A stretch of DNA of 64,000 bases from Staphylococcus piscifermentans (GTDB lineage Bacteria > Bacillota > Bacilli > Staphylococcales > Staphylococcaceae): NCBI RefSeq assembly GCF_900186985.1, contig NZ_LT906447.1:1426001-1490000 (forward strand). Reading direction: 5' to 3'. Under the pieces are notes generated by a model. That model ran no database searches and was not told the origin of the DNA. It saw only the letters and a list, made by a program, of their open reading frames with translations. Positions within the stretch are counted from its first letter, which is position 1. Each line of letters opens with the position of its first letter. Shown piece by piece: positions 38,651 through 48,804 of this stretch. A program made the position numbers and the translations under genes.

Positions 38651-39238
38651 TTAAGATTGAGGATTTTTAACGTTAACTTGTGAAAGTTGATTTTGTCCTT
38701 GTTTAATTTTCTTTATATCTTTTTTTGAATATCCGTCACGAATTGTTTTAAATGCACTAACTAAATCTTTATTTAACTTCTCTATATTTTTATCTTCAGC
38801 TTTGTCTTCCTCAGACATTTTTCGTTGTTCCCGATCTAATTTATACTTATCATTTGCACTTTGCAAATCGGTCACAACTTTATCTAGTTTACTGACAACT
38901 TTTTCGTCACGTTTATTTTTATCAAGATCTGTTTCGAGATCATGATAATTATTCAATGTTTCCGTTACTTGTTGGTAATACTTAGAAGAAGCATTAGCTG
39001 ATTTTGTTTTTAAATCATTTTCTGCTGCAGTTTTGGTATTATCCTTATCTGCTTTTAATGATTTTTCCTTATCTTTTAAATCACTGATTTGTTGGTTGAG
39101 TTCTTGATTATCTAATTTCAGTTGATGATTTTCTTCTCTTAACTTTGTTGTTTTATGTTCTAAAGGCCCAAGATTTTGACTCCCGCAACCAGATAATAGA
39201 ATAGATGCTCCAAGCACAGTGGTTAATACTTTTTTCAT
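38651..39238 (-). CDS. Lipoprotein with coiled-coil region, unknown function
   Basis: The 195-residue product starts MKKVLTTVLGASILLSGCG, a lipoprotein signal with lipobox LSGC (lipidated Cys near residue 18). The rest is highly charged, rich in Lys, Asp and Gln, and should form long helices or coiled coils (about 30-75 and 95-180). A reading from 39262 was rejected, since the signal peptide starts at Met 39238. Function is unknown; an extracellular, membrane-tethered structural role is possible. Confidence 0.85.
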   Translation of the reverse strand: MKKVLTTVLGASILLSGCGSQNLGPLEHKTTKLREENHQLKLDNQELNQQISDLKDKEKSLKADKDNTKTAAENDLKTKSANASSKYYQQVTETLNNYHDLETDLDKNKRDEKVVSKLDKVVTDLQSANDKYKLDREQRKMSEEDKAEDKNIEKLNKDLVSAFKTIRDGYSKKDIKKIKQGQNQLSQVNVKNPQS

Positions 39239-39477
39239 AATAATCTTCCAATCTCTAAGCAATAATTGTAGTCATATTTTATCATATTTTCTGCAGAGAA
39301 TCTTATTATTGCTACTCTTAGAGATGTATTTAATGTTCATAACTAATAATTTTGAATCTTCAGTACATAACTTTATAGTTCAATCTGTGTTTATGATAAG
39401 ATTTAAATATAGAATATCAGAGGAAACTTTATAGAATATAATTAATCATTGGTTTTCATTACATAGGAGGAGTCAGA

Positions 39478-40536
39478 ATGTCTAGAATTGATAAATTAAA
39501 TTCATTTATGAATGAAAAAGGGCTAAATGCTGTAATCGTTTTATCAGACTATAATAGAAGATACTTATCAGGATTCACAGGTACAAGCGGTGCTTTAGTG
39601 ATTACCCCTCAAGAAAGATACTTAGTAACAGATTTCCGTTACATTGATCAAGCATCTAATCAAGCACCTGATTTTGAAATCGTTAATCGGTCACAAGGCT
39701 TAATTCCAGAAGTCGTTGCTTTATTAGAACAATTGAAAGTCGAAAACGTCGGCTTTGAAGGGCACATTGTAAGCTACGATACTTACTTAGAACTAAATAA
39801 AGCAAAAATTTCTTTAGAAAGTATTTCTGATGCAATTGAGGATATCCGAGCTGTAAAAGATCAATATGAAATTGAAACTATCCAAAAAGCAGCTGAAATT
39901 GTAGACAAAACATACGAATATATTTTATCAATTGCAAAAGTAGGAATGACTGAGCAAGAGTTAAAAGCTGAATTAGAAAGCAAAATGTTGCATTTAGGGG
40001 CGAGTGGTCCTTCATTCGATACTATCGTCGCTTCAGGTTATCGAGGCGCATTGCCGCACGGAGTAGCCAGTGATAAGAAAATCGAAGAAGGAGACATGAT
40101 TACTTTAGATTTCGGCGCTTACTATAATGGATATGTCTCAGATATCACGCGTACATTTGCAATAGGCCAGCCTGATCCTAAACTAGTAGAAATTTACAAT
40201 ATTGTTCTAGAAGCACAACAAACTGCTGTAGATAAAATCAAAGCAGGCATGACTGGGAAAGAAGCAGATGCTATTGCACGAGATATTATTGCAGAACACG
40301 GCTATGGCGAATATTTCGGCCATTCTACAGGTCACGGTATCGGTTTAGAAATTCACGAACAACCTATGCTCGCAAAAACAGTGGATACAAAATTAGTTCC
40401 GAATAATTGCGTTACAGTGGAACCGGGTATTTATATAGAAGGATTAGGCGGCGTGCGTATAGAAGATGATATATTAATTACTGAAAATGGTAATGAAGTC
40501 TTTACTAAATGCACAAAAGACCTTATTATTTTATAA
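39478..40536 (+). CDS. Xaa-Pro dipeptidase/aminopeptidase (M24B family)
   Basis: The 352-residue enzyme has a creatinase-like N-terminal domain and a pita-bread catalytic domain. Metal ligand motifs are visible: MITLDFGAYYNGYVSDITRTF (two Asp), GHSTGHGIGLEIHE (His) and CVTVEPGIYIEGLGGVRIED (two Glu). It cleaves peptides before proline. A strong GGAGGAG precedes the ATG. The gene is followed by efp, the common yqhT-efp pair; EF-P eases translation of proline stretches. Confidence 0.93.
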   Translation: MSRIDKLNSFMNEKGLNAVIVLSDYNRRYLSGFTGTSGALVITPQERYLVTDFRYIDQASNQAPDFEIVNRSQGLIPEVVALLEQLKVENVGFEGHIVSYDTYLELNKAKISLESISDAIEDIRAVKDQYEIETIQKAAEIVDKTYEYILSIAKVGMTEQELKAELESKMLHLGASGPSFDTIVASGYRGALPHGVASDKKIEEGDMITLDFGAYYNGYVSDITRTFAIGQPDPKLVEIYNIVLEAQQTAVDKIKAGMTGKEADAIARDIIAEHGYGEYFGHSTGHGIGLEIHEQPMLAKTVDTKLVPNNCVTVEPGIYIEGLGGVRIEDDILITENGNEVFTKCTKDLIIL

Positions 40537-40563
40537 TGAAAGCGTATATGAGGAGGAAACTGA

Positions 40564-41121
40564 ATGATTTCGGTTAATGATTTTAAAACAGGTTTAACAA
40601 TTTCAGTAGATAATGGTATTTGGAAAGTTATTGATTTCCAACATGTAAAACCAGGTAAAGGTTCAGCTTTTGTCCGCTCAAAATTACGTAATTTACGTAC
40701 AGGAGCGATTCAAGAAAAAACTTTCCGTGCTGGAGAAAAAGTAGAACAAGCTATGATTGAAAATCGCCGTATGCAATATTTATATGACGATGGTGACATG
40801 CATGTATTCATGGATAATCAAACTTTCGAACAAACAGAATTGCCTGGCGATTATCTTGAAGATGAATTGAAGTTTTTAAAAGCTAACATGGAAGTTCAAA
40901 TTCAAAGTTATGAAGGCGAAACTATCGGAGTTGAATTACCTAAAACTGTTGAATTGACAGTTACTGAAACAGAACCTGGTATTAAAGGTGATACTGCAAC
41001 TGGAGCAACAAAATCAGCAACTGTAGAAACTGGTTACACTTTAAATGTACCTCTTTTCGTTAACGAAGGCGATGTACTTGTTATCAATACTGGTGATGGA
41101 AGCTATGTTTCTAGAGCCTAA
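40564..41121 (+). CDS. efp: Elongation factor P
   Basis: EF-P relieves ribosome stalling at polyproline stretches. The 185-residue product has the KOW-like domain and two OB domains; Lys32 in [11 protein letters not shown] is the position that is modified in Bacillus (aminopentanol type). GAGGAGG precedes the ATG; it lies 27 nt after the M24 peptidase. Confidence 0.98.
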   Translation: MISVNDFKTGLTISVDNGIWKVIDFQHVKPGKGSAFVRSKLRNLRTGAIQEKTFRAGEKVEQAMIENRRMQYLYDDGDMHVFMDNQTFEQTELPGDYLEDELKFLKANMEVQIQSYEGETIGVELPKTVELTVTETEPGIKGDTATGATKSATVETGYTLNVPLFVNEGDVLVINTGDGSYVSRA

Positions 41122-41168
41122 TATTTGTTAATGTATCAAACCTTTCTTTGCTTAAATGTCAAATTTCA

Positions 41169-41213
41169 AACAAGTGCAGATGAGATTATGTTATAATTTT
41201 ATTCGCACTTGTT
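41169..41213 (+). promoter_or_regulatory. Inverted repeat around a -10 box before accB
   Basis: AACAAGTGC (41169-41177) and GCACTTGTT (41205-41213) form a perfect 9-bp inverted repeat with a 27-nt spacer that holds TATAAT (41192-41197). No good -35 is seen. It may be an operator, an RNA stem or chance. Confidence 0.4.
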
Positions 41214-41279
41214 ATTGATGTTTAAGAGAAGAAGGGTTTTTCTTTTAACAAAATTAATAACTATTTTGAATCTGGACTC

Positions 41280-41336
41280 TGTACATAGTAGCAGTGATAT
41301 GCTTGAATTGGGAATTTCACTCGAGTAAAATGTACA
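41280..41336 (+). promoter_or_regulatory. Hairpin in the accBC leader
   Basis: TGTACAT (41280-41286) pairs with ATGTACA (41330-41336), and inside it AGTGA (41293-41297) pairs with TCACT (41317-41321). It ends 33 nt before accB. No known riboswitch is recognised. Confidence 0.4.
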
Positions 41337-41369
41337 AGAAGAGTAAAAACAATCTGAAGGAGCAGTACT

Positions 41370-41843
41370 ATGAACTTTAAAGAAATTAAGGAATTAATTG
41401 AGATATTAGATAACTCAAACCTTACCGAAATTAATATAGAAGATAATAAAGGCAGCGTTATTAACTTAAAGAAAGAAAAAGAACGAGAAATTATTACACC
41501 TCAGATTTCACAACAACCAATGGCTACTCAAGCTGCTGCGCCAGCTCCAGTACAAAATGACAATACAGCAAACAATGAACCAGCTGCTTCTGCCGGTGAA
41601 GAAGATTTAGGTAAAACAATAAATGCACCAATGGTAGGAACATTCTATAAATCACCATCACCTGAAGAAGGTGCTTACGTTCAAGTTGGGGACACCGTAT
41701 CCAATGATACAACAGTTTGTATTTTAGAAGCTATGAAACTATTCAATGAAATTCAAGCTGAAATCTCTGGGGAAATTACTGAAATCTTAGTTGAAGACGG
41801 ACAAATGGTAGAGTATGGCCAACCGTTGTTCAAGGTGAAATAA
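41370..41843 (+). CDS. accB: Biotin carboxyl carrier protein of acetyl-CoA carboxylase
   Basis: BCCP carries CO2 on biotin for malonyl-CoA synthesis. The 157-residue product has an N-terminal helical part, an Ala/Pro/Gln-rich linker (about 45-78), and the biotinyl domain with Lys123 in LEAMKLFNEI. It is followed after 2 nt by accC. The carboxyltransferase genes accAD are not in the window. Confidence 0.96.
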   Translation: MNFKEIKELIEILDNSNLTEINIEDNKGSVINLKKEKEREIITPQISQQPMATQAAAPAPVQNDNTANNEPAASAGEEDLGKTINAPMVGTFYKSPSPEEGAYVQVGDTVSNDTTVCILEAMKLFNEIQAEISGEITEILVEDGQMVEYGQPLFKVK

Positions 41844-41845
41844 TT

Positions 41846-43201
41846 ATGAAAAAAGTATTAATTGCAAATCGCGGTGAAATTGCCGTTAGAATAATAAGAG
41901 CTTGTAAAGATTTAGGATTACATACAGTTGCTATATATTCTGAAGGGGATAAAGACGCTTTACATACTCAAATGGCGGATGAAGCATACTGTGTCGGTCC
42001 TACACAATCAAAGGATTCTTATTTAAACATTCCGAATATCTTATCCATCGCAACTTCAACTGGTTGTGATGCGGTCCATCCAGGTTACGGATTTTTATCA
42101 GAAAACGGAGACTTTGCAGAGTTATGTGAAGCCTGTCAACTAAAATTTATTGGTCCTAGTTATGAATCTATTCAAAAAATGGGCATCAAAGACGTAGCGA
42201 AAGAAGAAATGATTAATGCCGATGTACCTGTAGTGCCAGGTAGTGATGGATTAGTTGAATCAATCGCTGCCGCTAAAAAAACTGCAAAAGAAATTGGTTA
42301 TCCAGTAATCATCAAAGCTACAGCAGGAGGCGGCGGTAAAGGTATCCGTGTGGCCAGAGATGAAAAAGAATTGGAAAACGGATATAAAATGACACAACAA
42401 GAAGCTGAAACTGCATTCGGCAATGGCGGATTATATTTGGAAAAATTCATTGAGAATTTCAGACATATTGAATTTCAAATTATTGGAGATCAATTTGGTA
42501 ATGTCATTCAATTAGGTGAGCGCGATTGTACTATTCAAAGAAGAATGCAAAAGCTTGTAGAAGAAGCACCTTCTCCTATACTAACGGCTGAAAAGAGAGC
42601 TGAAATGGGAGCTGCATCTATTCGAGCTGCCAAAGCCGTTAATTACGAAAATGCAGGAACAATTGAATATATCTACGATTTAGATACAGATGACTTTTAC
42701 TTTATGGAAATGAATACCAGAATTCAAGTAGAGCATCCAGTAACTGAAATGGTAACTGGTGTGGATCTAGTTAAGTTACAACTACTAGTAGCCATGGGAG
42801 AACCATTACCATTTACTCAAGATGATATCAAAATCAATGGTCATGCTATGGAATTTCGTATCAATGCAGAAAATCCATACAAAAATTTTATGCCTTCTCC
42901 AGGAAAAATCACACAATATCTCGCACCAGGGGGCTATGGAGTAAGAGTAGAGTCTGCTTGCTATACTAACTACTCAATCCCACCTTATTATGATTCTATG
43001 GTGGCTAAACTTATTGTGCATGAGCCAAATAGAGAAGAAACAATCATGGCGGGTATGCGTGCTTTGAGTGAATACTTAGTACTTGGTATTGATACTACTA
43101 TTCCTTTCCATATACGTCTTTTACAAAATGATATCTTTAGAGGCGGAGAATATAGTACTAAGTTCTTAGAACAAAACAACATTATGGATGACGAAGAATA
43201 G
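41846..43201 (+). CDS. accC: Biotin carboxylase subunit of acetyl-CoA carboxylase
   Basis: AccC carboxylates biotin on BCCP using ATP and bicarbonate. The 451-residue product has IANRGEIAVRIIRACKDLG, the glycine-rich ATP-grasp loop ATAGGGGKGIRVA, and MNTRIQVEHPVTE with the catalytic residues. Length is normal for bacterial AccC. It is coupled to accB. Confidence 0.97.
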   Translation: MKKVLIANRGEIAVRIIRACKDLGLHTVAIYSEGDKDALHTQMADEAYCVGPTQSKDSYLNIPNILSIATSTGCDAVHPGYGFLSENGDFAELCEACQLKFIGPSYESIQKMGIKDVAKEEMINADVPVVPGSDGLVESIAAAKKTAKEIGYPVIIKATAGGGGKGIRVARDEKELENGYKMTQQEAETAFGNGGLYLEKFIENFRHIEFQIIGDQFGNVIQLGERDCTIQRRMQKLVEEAPSPILTAEKRAEMGAASIRAAKAVNYENAGTIEYIYDLDTDDFYFMEMNTRIQVEHPVTEMVTGVDLVKLQLLVAMGEPLPFTQDDIKINGHAMEFRINAENPYKNFMPSPGKITQYLAPGGYGVRVESACYTNYSIPPYYDSMVAKLIVHEPNREETIMAGMRALSEYLVLGIDTTIPFHIRLLQNDIFRGGEYSTKFLEQNNIMDDEE

Positions 43202-43234
43202 CTTAGAATAAGAGCTTAAAAAGGAGGAATATAT

Positions 43235-43606
43235 ATGGTAAAGGTCTTAGATAACAACCATAAAGATTTAGGCAAAGTTGAAATTTCCCCAGAAGTTCTC
43301 ATTTCAATTGCAAGTATTGCAACTTCAGAAATCGATGGCTTATATGGCCATTTTGCTGAACTTAAAAATGCTTCTCCTGAAAAGTTGAACCGTAAAAATT
43401 TAACAAGAGGAATTAAATTAGAAACAAAAGATGATGGTATTTATATAGATGTATTCTGTGAATTCAAATATGGCATTAATATTTCTAAAACAGCTACGAA
43501 AATTCAAGAAACGATTTACAACTCTTTAAGTACAATGACTACTATAGTTCCTAAACAAATCAACATTCATATTACACATATTGAAGTTGAAAATACTAAG
43601 AAATAA
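43235..43606 (+). CDS. Asp23/Gls24 family protein (YqhY-like)
   Basis: The 123-residue product has the Asp23 pattern ([41 protein letters not shown]). In Bacillus the homologue yqhY lies in the accBC operon, as here, and has been linked to the control of acetyl-CoA carboxylase activity; that role is from the family, not the sequence. AAAAGGAGG precedes the ATG. Confidence 0.88.
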   Translation: MVKVLDNNHKDLGKVEISPEVLISIASIATSEIDGLYGHFAELKNASPEKLNRKNLTRGIKLETKDDGIYIDVFCEFKYGINISKTATKIQETIYNSLSTMTTIVPKQINIHITHIEVENTKK

Positions 43607-43626
43607 GAAATAAAGGAGAAACTCTC

Positions 43627-44016
43627 ATGAGTCGTAAAGAATCAAGAAGCCAAGCATTTCAAGCATTATTCCAACTTGAAATGGAAAATACAGATTTATC
43701 TATCGATGAAGCAATTAACTTTATAAAAGATGATCATCCTGACTTAGAGTTTGATTTTATTCATTGGTTAGTTTCTGGAGTCAAAGACCATCAACCTGTT
43801 TTAGATGAAAAAATCCAACAGAATTTAAAAGATTGGAAAATTTCTCGTTTGCTCAAAACAGACCGCATTATTTTACGTATGGCGGCATTCGAACTTGCAA
43901 ATAGCGATACACCTCCAAAAGTTATTATTAACGAAGCAGTTGAATTAGCAAAGCAATACAGTGATGACGACCATTACCGTTTTATCAATGGTGTTCTAAG
44001 TAATTTAAATCAATAA
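43627..44016 (+). CDS. nusB: Transcription antitermination protein NusB
   Basis: NusB binds NusE (S10) and boxA RNA in rRNA antitermination. The 129-residue all-helical protein starts [19 protein letters not shown] and ends with the conserved [26 protein letters not shown] precedes the ATG. Confidence 0.96.
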   Translation: MSRKESRSQAFQALFQLEMENTDLSIDEAINFIKDDHPDLEFDFIHWLVSGVKDHQPVLDEKIQQNLKDWKISRLLKTDRIILRMAAFELANSDTPPKVIINEAVELAKQYSDDDHYRFINGVLSNLNQ

Positions 44017-44031
44017 GATTGAGTGATAACT

Positions 44032-45375
44032 ATGTCTGATTATTTAAGTGTAACAGCGCTAACTAAATATATTAAATATAAATTTGACCAAGATCCTCAT
44101 TTGCAGTCTGTACTATTAAAAGGGGAACTTTCTAATTTCAAAAAGCATAGCAGCGGGCACTTGTATTTCAATTTGAAAGATAAAAACAGTGTAGTCAATG
44201 CGATGATGTTTAAAGCGCAAGCAAACAAGTTGGATTTCGAACCTAAAGAAGGCGATGAAGTCCTAATTGAAGCACGTGTATCTGTTTACGAACGACGTGG
44301 CAATTATCAAATTTACGTATCTAAAATGCACTTAGATGGTATAGGTAATCTATATCAAAAATTAGAAGCTCTAAAAAAAGAACTGAAAAAACAAGGCTTA
44401 TTTGATGAAATACACAAGAAACCCATACCGAAATTTCCCCAAAAGATTGCTGTGCTTACTGCTAGCACTGGTGCAGCAATCAGGGACATTCACTCGACTA
44501 TCAATAGTCGCTATCCTCTAGTAGAGCAAATACAAATCAGTACACTTGTTCAAGGAGAACAAGCTAAAAATGATATTATTGAAAAAATCAAATATGCAGA
44601 CACATTAGGAGCAGATGTCATTATTGTCGGACGTGGCGGGGGTTCTATAGAAGATTTATGGAATTTCAACGAAGAAGAAGTTGTTAGAGCTATTTTCAAA
44701 GCTGAAACACCTATCATCTCAGCTGTAGGACATGAAACAGACTTTACACTAAGTGATTTTGTAGCTGATGTGAGAGCAGCTACACCGACACAAGCAGCCG
44801 TTATGGCGACTCCTGATCAAGTCGAATTAAGTCAGTACATTAAACAAATGGAACTTCATCTTTCCCGACAAATTTTTCAAATCATTAATAATAAGAAAAA
44901 GCACTTAGAACATGTTTCCTCATACTATAAATTCAAACAGCCATCGTTATTATATGATCAGCAAATACAAAGAAGAGACGACTTAGAGCGTCAAATGAAT
45001 CTTTCGATAAAGGCTAAACTTGAACGTTCACAACAACAACTTCAATTACTAGCCAATCGTTTGAATTTACGAGACTTGAAACAACAAACTTTGCAAGGCA
45101 TGCAAACAAGACTTCAATTACATGAATCACTTAATAAATCTATTACAAATGTGTTGAAAAATTCTAAAAAACAATTGAGCCAAAGAGTTGAAACATTAAA
45201 TAACTTAAGTCCTTCAAATACAATGTTACGAGGTTATACAATTGTAAATAAAGAAGACCAAGTTGTTACAAGCACTCAATCCTTGAAAACTAATGACGAA
45301 ATCAATTTACAGATGAAAGATGGTACTGTAGATGCAATTGTTAAGAAAGTAAGGTGTAATGATAATGAGCAATAA
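44032..45375 (+). CDS. xseA: Exodeoxyribonuclease VII large subunit
   Basis: XseA is the catalytic subunit of a single-strand exonuclease. The 447-residue product has an N-terminal OB fold ([19 protein letters not shown]), the central catalytic domain ([34 protein letters not shown]) and a long C-terminal coiled coil. ATG 44032 is preferred, since GAGTGA lies just upstream; GTG 44023 lies inside that site. Confidence 0.96.
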   Translation: MSDYLSVTALTKYIKYKFDQDPHLQSVLLKGELSNFKKHSSGHLYFNLKDKNSVVNAMMFKAQANKLDFEPKEGDEVLIEARVSVYERRGNYQIYVSKMHLDGIGNLYQKLEALKKELKKQGLFDEIHKKPIPKFPQKIAVLTASTGAAIRDIHSTINSRYPLVEQIQISTLVQGEQAKNDIIEKIKYADTLGADVIIVGRGGGSIEDLWNFNEEEVVRAIFKAETPIISAVGHETDFTLSDFVADVRAATPTQAAVMATPDQVELSQYIKQMELHLSRQIFQIINNKKKHLEHVSSYYKFKQPSLLYDQQIQRRDDLERQMNLSIKAKLERSQQQLQLLANRLNLRDLKQQTLQGMQTRLQLHESLNKSITNVLKNSKKQLSQRVETLNNLSPSNTMLRGYTIVNKEDQVVTSTQSLKTNDEINLQMKDGTVDAIVKKVRCNDNEQ

Positions 45376-45583
45376 TCAGACTTTTGAAGAAATGATGGAA
45401 GAATTAGAAACGATTGTAAAAAAGTTAGATAACGAAGCTGTCTCTTTAGAAGATGCATTAGAGTTATATCAAAAAGGTATGAAGTTATCTGCCTCATGTG
45501 ATGAAACTTTAAAAGATGCAGAGAAAAAAGTAAATCAATTGATGAAAAATGATGACGAAGAAGTTGAGCAAACTGATGAATAA
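45365..45583 (+). CDS. xseB: Exodeoxyribonuclease VII small subunit
   Basis: The 72-residue helical protein ([32 protein letters not shown]) binds the coiled coil of XseA. ATG 45365 is 8 nt after AAGGTG. It overlaps xseA by 11 nt and ispA by 8 nt, so the three genes are translationally coupled. Confidence 0.95.
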   Translation: MSNNQTFEEMMEELETIVKKLDNEAVSLEDALELYQKGMKLSASCDETLKDAEKKVNQLMKNDDEEVEQTDE

Positions 45584-46451
45584 ATTAGTGAACCAAATCA
45601 ACGATCTACTTTTACAATCCATTCCATCATCTCCACTAGAAACAAATCTTGAAGAAAGCATGCGTTATTCCTTAGAAGCAGGCGGCAAACGTATTAGACC
45701 GGTTTTATTAATCGAAACGCTAAAAATGCTTTCTAAAAGCGATAATTACGAAAAGGGTATACAAACTGCTTTAGCTTTAGAAATGGTTCATACTTATTCT
45801 TTAATTCATGATGATTTACCTGCTATGGATAATGATGATTATCGCAGAGGTAAATTAACGAATCATAAAGTTTATGGTGAATGGAAAGCGTTACTAGCTG
45901 GTGACGCACTTTTAACTAAAGCTTTCCATCTAATCAGTACTGATGGATCTATAGATGCTCAGACACGTATTAAATTAGTGGAACTATTGTCAGATGCCAG
46001 TGGCCATTTAGGAATGATTGGCGGTCAAACACTGGATATGGAAAGTGAAAATCAGAATATTTCACTAGAAACTTTGCAACACATCCATAAGGAAAAAACC
46101 GGAGCATTATTAACTTTTGCAATTATGGCTGCGGTAACTATCGTTCAACCATCAGATGACGTTTCTGAGTTACTAGAGGATTACAGTCAGCATTTAGGTT
46201 TAATTTTCCAAATCAAAGACGACTTATTAGACGTGTATGGCGATGAAGATAAATTAGGTAAACCAGTCGGCAGCGATGAAAAAAATCATAAAAATACTTA
46301 TGTTACTTTATTAGGTCAAGATAAAACAGAACAAAAGCTTGATTACCATGTTAAACAGGCCGAAAAATGCCTAGAAAAATTAAGAGAAGCATCCTACGAT
46401 ACCTCACAATTAGAGTATCTGACTCAATTGTTTTATCAACGTGATCATTAA
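45576..46451 (+). CDS. ispA: Farnesyl diphosphate synthase (polyprenyl synthetase)
   Basis: The enzyme condenses isopentenyl and dimethylallyl units to farnesyl diphosphate for undecaprenol, menaquinone and carotenoid synthesis. The 291-residue product has the first Asp motif DDLPAMDND and second motif [11 protein letters not shown] chose ATG 45576, overlapping the xseB stop; the upstream ATG 45549 is possible but has no better ribosome-binding site. Confidence 0.94.
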   Translation: MNKLVNQINDLLLQSIPSSPLETNLEESMRYSLEAGGKRIRPVLLIETLKMLSKSDNYEKGIQTALALEMVHTYSLIHDDLPAMDNDDYRRGKLTNHKVYGEWKALLAGDALLTKAFHLISTDGSIDAQTRIKLVELLSDASGHLGMIGGQTLDMESENQNISLETLQHIHKEKTGALLTFAIMAAVTIVQPSDDVSELLEDYSQHLGLIFQIKDDLLDVYGDEDKLGKPVGSDEKNHKNTYVTLLGQDKTEQKLDYHVKQAEKCLEKLREASYDTSQLEYLTQLFYQRDH

Positions 46452-46462
46452 AGACTTAAAAT

Positions 46463-46500
46463 ACTGAGACGCTTTATGAGGTGTCTCAGTTTATTTATTT
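46463..46500 (+). terminator. Terminator of the nusB-xse-ispA run
   Basis: ACTGAGAC pairs with GTCTCAGT, then TTATTTATTTTT. Confidence 0.85.
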
Positions 46501-46596
46501 TTAAAACTTTGTTTATAAAGATACATTTCTATACATAACTAAAGTTAAACCTCAAGACTATCACTAGCCTTTTCAACAAAAATTATGATACTATAC

Positions 46597-46614
46597 TTGT
46601 ATAAATATTCGTAA
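46597..46614 (+). promoter_or_regulatory. Candidate ARG box before argR
   Basis: TTGTATAAATATTCGTAA resembles the arginine-repressor half-site palindrome (TGNATWWWWATNCA). It overlaps a TATACT -10-like sequence at 46592-46597. Autoregulation by ArgR is plausible but unproven. Confidence 0.45.
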
Positions 46615-46630
46615 TTTGAGGTGTTAATAA

Positions 46631-47083
46631 GTGGCTAAAAAATCAGTTAGACATATAAAAATCAGAGAAATCATTTCCACTGAACAGGTTGAAACTCAAG
46701 ATGAGTTAGTGCGACGTTTAAATCAGTTTGATTTAAACGTTACTCAAGCAACTGTATCTAGGGATATTAAAGAATTACAACTCATTAAAGTACCTGCTCC
46801 TACTGGTCAATATGTATACAGTTTACCGAATGATCGCAAATATCATCCACTTGAAAAATTAGGCAGATATTTAATGGATTCTTTTGTAAATATTGAGGGA
46901 ACAGGCAATCTATTAGTTTTAAAAACCTTGCCCGGCAACGCACAGTCAATCGGAGCAATCTTAGATCAGATTGATTGGGATGAAGTTTTAGGTACTATCT
47001 GCGGAGATGATACTTGTCTCTTGATTTGTCACGATGCAGCATCTGCAACAGCAATAAAAACACGAATTTTTAATTTGTTATAA
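46631..47083 (+). CDS. argR: Arginine repressor ArgR/AhrC
   Basis: The regulator uses arginine as co-factor to repress biosynthesis and activate catabolism. The 150-residue product has an N-terminal winged helix (about 1-70, [13 protein letters not shown]) and a C-terminal hexamerisation and arginine-binding domain ([13 protein letters not shown]). It starts at GTG 46631 after GAGGTG. Its place directly before recN is the usual Firmicute order. Confidence 0.95.
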   Translation: MAKKSVRHIKIREIISTEQVETQDELVRRLNQFDLNVTQATVSRDIKELQLIKVPAPTGQYVYSLPNDRKYHPLEKLGRYLMDSFVNIEGTGNLLVLKTLPGNAQSIGAILDQIDWDEVLGTICGDDTCLLICHDAASATAIKTRIFNLL

Positions 47084-47097
47084 GGAAGCGATAAGCC

Positions 47098-48777
47098 ATG
47101 TTACAAACTTTAACAATTAAACAGTTTGCGATTATTAATGAATTAGAAATTAATTTTGCAGACGGTCTGACAGTTTTAAGCGGAGAAACAGGTGCGGGTA
47201 AATCTATCATCATTGATGCTATCGGTCAACTTATTGGTATGCGTGCATCTTCCGATTTTGTTCGTCATGGTGAAAAAAAAGCAACAATTGAAGGTATTTT
47301 TGATATTGATGATAACCAGTCAGTCATAGAGACTTTACATTATCTTGATATCGATATCGACGAAGACTTTCTTTTAGTAAAAAGAGAAATTTTCAGTTCA
47401 GGAAAAAGTATCTGCAAGGTAAATAATCAAACGGTTACTTTACATGATTTGCGAATGATTATGCAAGAATTATTGGATATTCATGGACAACATGAAACCC
47501 AATCCTTATTAAAACAGAAATACCATTTACAATTATTGGATTCTTATGCAGACGGTAAATACGAACGTTATCTGAAGCAATATCAAGAGACCTATCAAAC
47601 CTATAAAGATAAAACTAATGAATTAAATGAACTGGAATCTGCTGATCAAGCTTTGTTGCAACGTTTAGATTTAATGAAATTTCAAGCAGACGAATTGTCA
47701 GAAGCTAATTTGCAAGAAGGAGAAGTTGAGCAATTAGAATCGGATATTAAACGTATACAAAATTCTGAAAATTTAAGCGTTGCCTTAAATGCAGCACATA
47801 CTACTTTAACCGATGAACAAGCAATTCCAGATCGTTTATATGAACTCAGTCAGCATTTAGAAACAATCAACGAAATTATTCCGAATGAATTTAGCGAATT
47901 GAAAGAGCACGTAGATCAATTTTATTATACGTTAGAGGATGCGAAACATCAGTTATACGATGAAATATCGAATACTGAGTTTGATGAGCAATATTTAAAC
48001 GAATTAGAATCGCGAATGAATTTGTTGAACAATTTAAAAAGAAAATATGGTAAAGATATTCAAGATTTAATTCAGTATCAAGACAAGTTGGTTAATGAAA
48101 TAGGTAAGATAGAGAACTATGAGCAAAGTACAGCAAATCTTAAAGAAGAAATTAAACAATTAAAATCTAAATTATTAGAAGATGGCCAGAAACTTTCAAA
48201 AGAACGCCGTAAAGTAGCTAGAGAGTTAAGGGACCATATTGTAGATGAAATACAAAACTTGCAAATGAAAGATGCTAATTTAGAAATTTCGTTCAAATCT
48301 CTTGATGAGCCTACTGCAGAGGGTATTGAAAAAGTAGAAATCTTAATTAGCCCAAATAAAGGCGAACCTTTGAAAAGTTTAGGCAAAATTGCTTCTGGCG
48401 GAGAATTGTCTAGAATCATGTTAGCTTTAAAAAGTATCTTCGTGAAATCCAGAGGACAAACTGCCATATTATTTGATGAAGTAGATTCTGGTGTATCAGG
48501 AATAGCAGCGCAAAAAATGGCTGAAAAAATGCGAGATATCTCTCAATACATCCAAGTCATCTGTATTTCCCACTTACCGCAAGTGGCTTCTATGAGTAAT
48601 CATCACTTATTAATCAGTAAAGCTTCAACAGATGAACGCACCACTACTCAAGTCCAAGAATTAACTGGGGAATCAAGAATTGATGAAGTAGCACGTATGA
48701 TATCTGGGGCCAATGTCACTAAAATCACGCGAGAAAATGCTAAAGAGATGATTGAGCAAAATCACGCTGCTTTATAA
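47098..48777 (+). CDS. recN: DNA repair protein RecN
   Basis: RecN is an SMC-like ATPase that acts early in double-strand break repair. The 559-residue product has Walker A GETGAGKS (residues 29-36), a long coiled coil (about 150-370), and the C-terminal signature and Walker B (ASGGELSRIMLALK; TAILFDEVDSGVSG). It follows argR after 14 nt. Confidence 0.97.
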   Translation: MLQTLTIKQFAIINELEINFADGLTVLSGETGAGKSIIIDAIGQLIGMRASSDFVRHGEKKATIEGIFDIDDNQSVIETLHYLDIDIDEDFLLVKREIFSSGKSICKVNNQTVTLHDLRMIMQELLDIHGQHETQSLLKQKYHLQLLDSYADGKYERYLKQYQETYQTYKDKTNELNELESADQALLQRLDLMKFQADELSEANLQEGEVEQLESDIKRIQNSENLSVALNAAHTTLTDEQAIPDRLYELSQHLETINEIIPNEFSELKEHVDQFYYTLEDAKHQLYDEISNTEFDEQYLNELESRMNLLNNLKRKYGKDIQDLIQYQDKLVNEIGKIENYEQSTANLKEEIKQLKSKLLEDGQKLSKERRKVARELRDHIVDEIQNLQMKDANLEISFKSLDEPTAEGIEKVEILISPNKGEPLKSLGKIASGGELSRIMLALKSIFVKSRGQTAILFDEVDSGVSGIAAQKMAEKMRDISQYIQVICISHLPQVASMSNHHLLISKASTDERTTTQVQELTGESRIDEVARMISGANVTKITRENAKEMIEQNHAAL

Positions 48778-48804
48778 AATAATGATTTGAGAGGAGTTTG
48801 ACTT

